Shown here: in pieces, positions 14,144 to 17,627 of the stretch
Numbering within the stretch: the first letter of the stretch is position 1
Layout: each line of letters opens with the position of its first letter
Origin: Bacillota bacterium
Lineage (GTDB): Bacteria; Bacillota; Clostridia; Lachnospirales; Lachnospiraceae
Assembly: GCA_023443225.1 (NCBI GenBank)
Contig: JAEZVF010000066.1
Span: 1 to 17,627, forward strand
Reading direction: 5' to 3'
DNA: 17,627 nucleotides
Program-made: the position numbers and the translations under genes
Notes under the pieces: model-generated
What the model was told of the DNA's origin: nothing
Databases searched by the model: none
What the model saw: the letters and a program-made list of their open reading frames with translations, nothing else

Positions 14144-16450
14144 TTGAAAAACAGACTTACCTTTTCGAATGTCATTGGCATTCTTCTAGATAATAAAAAG
14201 AAAACTTATCCGCAACATCAGCTTGTAAGAAGCCTATTCTCACTCTCTCTTGATGATAGTGAAAATGCTGAAATTACGGATGCCGATAACATCAAGTACA
14301 GCAACTGGTGTAATGGAATCAGACCGATACCGCTTGAAATAATCAGAGCTTATGAAAATGAGGATAATTTTGATTTTATGCAGGATGATTTTAGAGATAA
14401 GATTATTCCAAACCTGCTTAATGAAACACAGGCTCACTCACAGATGGAAGATTTGATTGAAGATAGCAGGACTGTGATAGGAAATCAGAAAGCTGATGAA
14501 ATATTGGCAATTCAGGCATTGGATCAATTCTTTACCAAAGTAATCCGATACGCTATTTTAAACGACCACAGCCATAGTACGCTGTATTCACCAGATTTAG
14601 GTGAAGTATTGCTTTCTTCTAAAGTACCAACTGCAACGAAAGCATTTCTTGGAAGAAAAGAAGAATTAAAATCTGCATTGTCTCTACTACAGGAGCAGGC
14701 ACTTCTATTTGTAACTGGAATTGCTGGTATTGGAAAAAGTGAATTTGCAAAGACCTTCGCAAATAAGAATCGAAAGAAGTATACCAATATTTTGTTCTTT
14801 CATTATGAGAGAAGTATAAAGAAATGCATTGCTGAGCTATCTTTTGAAGGTGACACTGCCGAAATGACCGAAGATGAGTTGTTCCAGAATCACTACCAGA
14901 CCTTGCAAAAACTACGCTTCGACAGTCTAATTATTCTGGATAACTTTAATGTACTGCCGAAAGATGATCTATTTTTCAAGGAATTTATCCGAAATGATTT
15001 CCAGATTCTGATTACCACCAGATGTAAAATCACATCTTTTCAGACAATAGAAATAAAAGAATTGGATAAAGAAAAGGAGTTGACGGCATTGTTTTATCAA
15101 TACTGCCCTGCCGCTAAAACAGAACCTGAGATTACTTTTGACATCATAACCGAACTAAAAGGACATACTCTGACCGTCTGCCTTGCAGCATTGTCACTTT
15201 CTGCCAGTGGCATGGAGCCAGAGGAATTATTGTTTGAATTAAAGAGTTGTGGATTGAATATTCATTCTGGTGAAGCGGTAGAAATCTACAAAGATGAGGA
15301 ATTTTCGGAAGCCTTAATGATAGAACATTTAAGAAAGCTGTTACAATTAAATCAATTAACGACCGAACAGATGGATGTTTTACGGAATCTCTCATTACTT
15401 CCGAACTCTGGTGTATTAAAGAATGCCTTTAAGAAGTGGCTAAAGCTTGGGACTCTGAACGAAGTGAACCATCTAGTACGATATGGATTTATCATGGATG
15501 ATGAAGAGAACAAAAAAATAAGCCTCCATCCCTTAATTCAGGATGTGGCTATGTTAGAAAAGTTACCTTCGGTAACTAACTGCAGGAATATGATTGACAG
15601 CTTGCATCTTATCTGCCTGACACATGGATTAGAAGTCCGACGACCAGAAAATGTGATTCAGTCCTTGATTAGTGTTGCAGAACGTGTTCTTGTGGATGAA
15701 GCAGAAGCTTATCTTTTATTCCTTCAGGATATGTTTCCTTATCTGGATAAATATCTGATTATGGACTATCTGCCAAAACTAGCGGAACGAATAAGTTATA
15801 CTATGGAAAAACATGGAATTAATTCTATTTGTGACAAAGCCTTGTTACTGGATTACAAAGCAGAGTTATTTGTTATCCGTAAAGACTATGGAAATGCATT
15901 AAAGAAGCGATTGAAAGCATTGGAACTACTTCATTCTATTTCGCTACCAGATATGGATAGAAAGACCGCCGCCCTGTTTTCTAATCTGCATAATAATATT
16001 TCTAATGTGTATCTGTTTCTAAAAAACGGCAAAGAAGCAGCGGAACATTTGAAAATGGCACTGGAAATTCGGAGAGAATACGGTATATTTGAAACCCACG
16101 ATACTTTGCAACAGCTAATGAATCTTACCAACATTTTAATTCTGGCGAAGGATTATGATCTTGCAAATCAGGCTTTATCCCTTTACGAATCACTGGTGCT
16201 GGAGCATGAAGGCGATAACAGTTTTGATTATGCCATCTGCCAGATGGGAAAAGGAATAATAGCGCTATCTCAGAATAATCCTGAAAAAGCAGAATTGTGC
16301 TTACTGGAGGCTGAACAGAAAATCACTTCTATCATAGGGACTGACAACGATTATAGTAAGACCTGCTATCGGTATCTGCATAATCTGTATAGCCGATGGC
16401 ATAAAAGGGAGAAGGCGTTGGAATATAAAGAGAAACTATTAACTCTATAA
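14144..16450 (+). CDS. NB-ARC/TPR STAND ATPase
   Basis: A 768-residue STAND protein. Residues 1-165 form an unfamiliar N-terminal region (a YSNWCNGIRPIPLEIIRAY segment and FMQDDFRDKIIPNLL). The ATPase starts at FLGRKEEL (168-175), with Walker A GIAGIGKS (192-199), Walker B LIILDNFN (262-269), the ITTR sensor (290-293) and LHPLIQDVA (461-469) as the MHD-like element of the winged helix. About 540-768 is helical with TPR-like repeats. STAND ATPases use repeats to sense a ligand and an N-terminal domain to act; many are anti-phage sensors. The start is TTG with GGGGGAA about six bases upstream; the next Met is residue 79, too late. It is transcribed away from the recombinase and converges on the PBECR4-like gene. 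Defence is inferred from architecture and place; a regulatory role cannot be excluded. Confidence 0.8.
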   Translation: MKNRLTFSNVIGILLDNKKKTYPQHQLVRSLFSLSLDDSENAEITDADNIKYSNWCNGIRPIPLEIIRAYENEDNFDFMQDDFRDKIIPNLLNETQAHSQMEDLIEDSRTVIGNQKADEILAIQALDQFFTKVIRYAILNDHSHSTLYSPDLGEVLLSSKVPTATKAFLGRKEELKSALSLLQEQALLFVTGIAGIGKSEFAKTFANKNRKKYTNILFFHYERSIKKCIAELSFEGDTAEMTEDELFQNHYQTLQKLRFDSLIILDNFNVLPKDDLFFKEFIRNDFQILITTRCKITSFQTIEIKELDKEKELTALFYQYCPAAKTEPEITFDIITELKGHTLTVCLAALSLSASGMEPEELLFELKSCGLNIHSGEAVEIYKDEEFSEALMIEHLRKLLQLNQLTTEQMDVLRNLSLLPNSGVLKNAFKKWLKLGTLNEVNHLVRYGFIMDDEENKKISLHPLIQDVAMLEKLPSVTNCRNMIDSLHLICLTHGLEVRRPENVIQSLISVAERVLVDEAEAYLLFLQDMFPYLDKYLIMDYLPKLAERISYTMEKHGINSICDKALLLDYKAELFVIRKDYGNALKKRLKALELLHSISLPDMDRKTAALFSNLHNNISNVYLFLKNGKEAAEHLKMALEIRREYGIFETHDTLQQLMNLTNILILAKDYDLANQALSLYESLVLEHEGDNSFDYAICQMGKGIIALSQNNPEKAELCLLEAEQKITSIIGTDNDYSKTCYRYLHNLYSRWHKREKALEYKEKLLTL

Positions 16451-16502
16451 AATAAAAGAATGTAAACTTGCAATATGAGAGCCAATTTACATTCTTTTAT
16501 TT
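16450..16502. terminator. Bidirectional terminator between convergent genes
   Basis: A perfect 17-base inverted repeat (16450-16466 and 16486-16502) with a 19-base loop. A-rich on one side and T-rich on the other, it can stop transcripts from both the NB-ARC gene and the gene at 16497-17417. The stop codon of the latter lies inside the right arm. Confidence 0.8.
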
Positions 16503-17417
16503 GCTTTTTTGTCGATATTGATTTAACAGCATTTTTATTTCTGCAGGATACAAAACTTTATTAGCCTGATCTATCTCTGATAAAATGTTACACTTTTCAT
16601 CATTTGTCCATCGAAATTCCTTATCCATATATGGAAGATATGCCTTATTTAATTCATCGGCTCTTAGTAATTGATAATGCTTTTTTATGTCCTCATTTTC
16701 ACACTTAAATATTTTTTCCTGCTTAATATTTCCAAATTCGTCACAGATATGTTCAGATTTTGAAATCAAGTATTTATAGTGTGGATTTTTGACCATACTT
16801 GCCCTAATCTCTTCCCAGTAAATATCTAATGTAACTTGTTTCATCTTATCTGTTATCATCAGTGACGTAGGAATTACGGATTCCTGTCTGTATATGTACT
16901 GATTGTCCGAACGAAAGAAAAATGTATTCGGATAATTCCTATCAGATTTTTTCCCAGTAGCCATAAATCCAATGCCAAAATACCCATAATTATCATTTTC
17001 ATCTTTTATTAATTTCCAAAACATATAATCCAACTTGTCCAGCTTTGTTGTAAATACTTTTATCTTCCTTGGATCAAATTTTACAATCTGTCTTGCACTA
17101 ATGATATCCAAAATCATGGAGCTGCTAAAATATTTAATTCTATTCTGAAACACCTCTTCAAAATAACTGCTTTTCTCAAATTCATCAGTATCTATATCCC
17201 CATTGCACATACCTTTGTATAAATCAGTGGCACTCAAACGTTCCTGCTTATACTCAAATAGTATGGGATTATCTTCTAAATGTTGTAGCCCAAGCAAATG
17301 TGGCAAATCCTGTGGTTGGAATTCAAATTTGATTACATCTCCATCATCTAAAGGAATTGTAATTTTAGTTTTTATTAAATTCTCATAATCGTCAATAATA
17401 TCTTTGATTATTCCCAA
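16497..17417 (-). CDS. PBECR4-like domain protein (putative phage-type nuclease)
   Basis: A 306-residue soluble protein. The segment IKFEFQPQDLPHLLGLQHL (about 29-47), followed by YKGMCNGDI, then FQNRIKYFSSS, IVKFDP, KLDYMFWKL and NTFFFRSDNQYIYRQE, matches what I recall of the PBECR4 domain. That family is predicted to belong to the barnase/EndoU/colicin/RelE nuclease fold of phage and mobile-element proteins; activity is a family prediction, not shown. The histidine in DLPHLLGL (His40) is a good candidate catalytic residue. Residues about 205-306 form a helical tail with no known domain. The start is TTG, with a strong GGGAGG site six bases upstream; the first internal Met comes around residue 69, too late. 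Alternatives are an unrelated host-takeover or toxin protein. No antitoxin-like partner gene is visible in the window. Confidence 0.55.
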   Translation of the reverse strand: MGIIKDIIDDYENLIKTKITIPLDDGDVIKFEFQPQDLPHLLGLQHLEDNPILFEYKQERLSATDLYKGMCNGDIDTDEFEKSSYFEEVFQNRIKYFSSSMILDIISARQIVKFDPRKIKVFTTKLDKLDYMFWKLIKDENDNYGYFGIGFMATGKKSDRNYPNTFFFRSDNQYIYRQESVIPTSLMITDKMKQVTLDIYWEEIRASMVKNPHYKYLISKSEHICDEFGNIKQEKIFKCENEDIKKHYQLLRADELNKAYLPYMDKEFRWTNDEKCNILSEIDQANKVLYPAEIKMLLNQYRQKSK

Positions 17418-17447
17418 ACTACGCCTCCCAAAGTTTTTATGGTAATG

Positions 17448-17482
17448 AAAATGTCCCCCAGGCTAAGCCCAGAGGACATTTT
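17448..17482. terminator. Stem-loop near the right edge
   Basis: A perfect nine-base inverted repeat (AAAATGTCC at 17448-17456, GGACATTTT at 17474-17482) with a 17-base loop, followed by T-rich sequence on both strands. It most likely ends a minus-strand gene beyond the right edge; it also insulates the PBECR4-like gene. The remaining 145 bases have no gene I can support. Confidence 0.5.
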
Positions 17483-17627
17483 TAGGACGTTTTTTCTTTT
17501 TCCTCATTGAGGAGTAAGATACTGTCGGCTCAACATCCAAACCAACTTGAAGACCTCCACTTGCATTTGGTATCACTCACACAAGCTTCACCAGCCAAAA
17601 ATGTAACTCTTCCGTAGAAAAGAAACA

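Noticed and set aside
17463..17573. Minus-strand frame from a GTG, about 36 codons, starting VIPNASGGLQVGLDVEPTVS
   Set aside because: Composition looks protein-like, but there is no ribosome binding site, competing frames are open on both strands, and I cannot name a family.
1..17627. CRISPR arrays, tRNA or rRNA genes, and insertion sequences
   Set aside because: I found no regularly spaced repeats, no tRNA-like cloverleaf ending in CCA, no rRNA sequence and no DDE transposase frame.

Overview
The window is AT-rich DNA with strong GGAGG-type ribosome binding sites and TTG or GTG starts. Its gene families are common in mobile regions of gut Clostridia. I infer a member of the Lachnospiraceae or a close relative, but no rRNA or housekeeping gene is present to fix the taxon. 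It reads as an accretion zone of mobile and defence DNA. Apart from one large gene (14144-16450), all genes lie on the minus strand.

The organising signal is three short remnants of the 3' end of rlmD/rumA, the 23S rRNA uracil-5-methyltransferase gene. They encode the conserved THVETV(V/C)LL tail on the minus strand near 1.30, 5.61 and 11.50 kb. The last two share an 85-base repeat at about 86% identity. rlmD is a known integration hotspot for elements with serine recombinases. The three tails therefore look like att scars left by successive integrations, and they divide the window into blocks.

Block 0 (1-1.2 kb) holds a histidine phosphatase gene overlapping a broken NUDIX gene. Block 1 (1.3-5.6 kb) holds a minus-strand operon: a small hypothetical protein, a protein resembling the core-binding domain of tyrosine recombinases, a UPF0158 gene broken by one in-frame stop, a DUF6155-like protein and a SEC-C zinc-binding protein. 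It also carries a fossil of a second SEC-C gene and a PLD-like fragment. Block 2 (5.6-11.5 kb) is a defence cargo: a KAP-family P-loop NTPase and a Hachiman system (hamA nuclease, hamB helicase), with no recombinase of its own. Block 3 (11.5 kb to the right edge) holds a large serine recombinase with its small SHOCT-like upstream gene, a divergent NB-ARC/TPR STAND ATPase gene, and a convergent gene resembling PBECR4 phage-type nucleases.

Possible working logic: the block 3 recombinase acts on rlmD-type sites. Block 2 is flanked by such sites and could be mobilised in trans. Hachiman, KAP, STAND and PBECR4-like genes would make this a multi-layer anti-phage or inter-element conflict island. 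The Hachiman call is firm. The anti-phage role of the KAP, STAND and PBECR4-like genes and the function of the SEC-C operon are inference.
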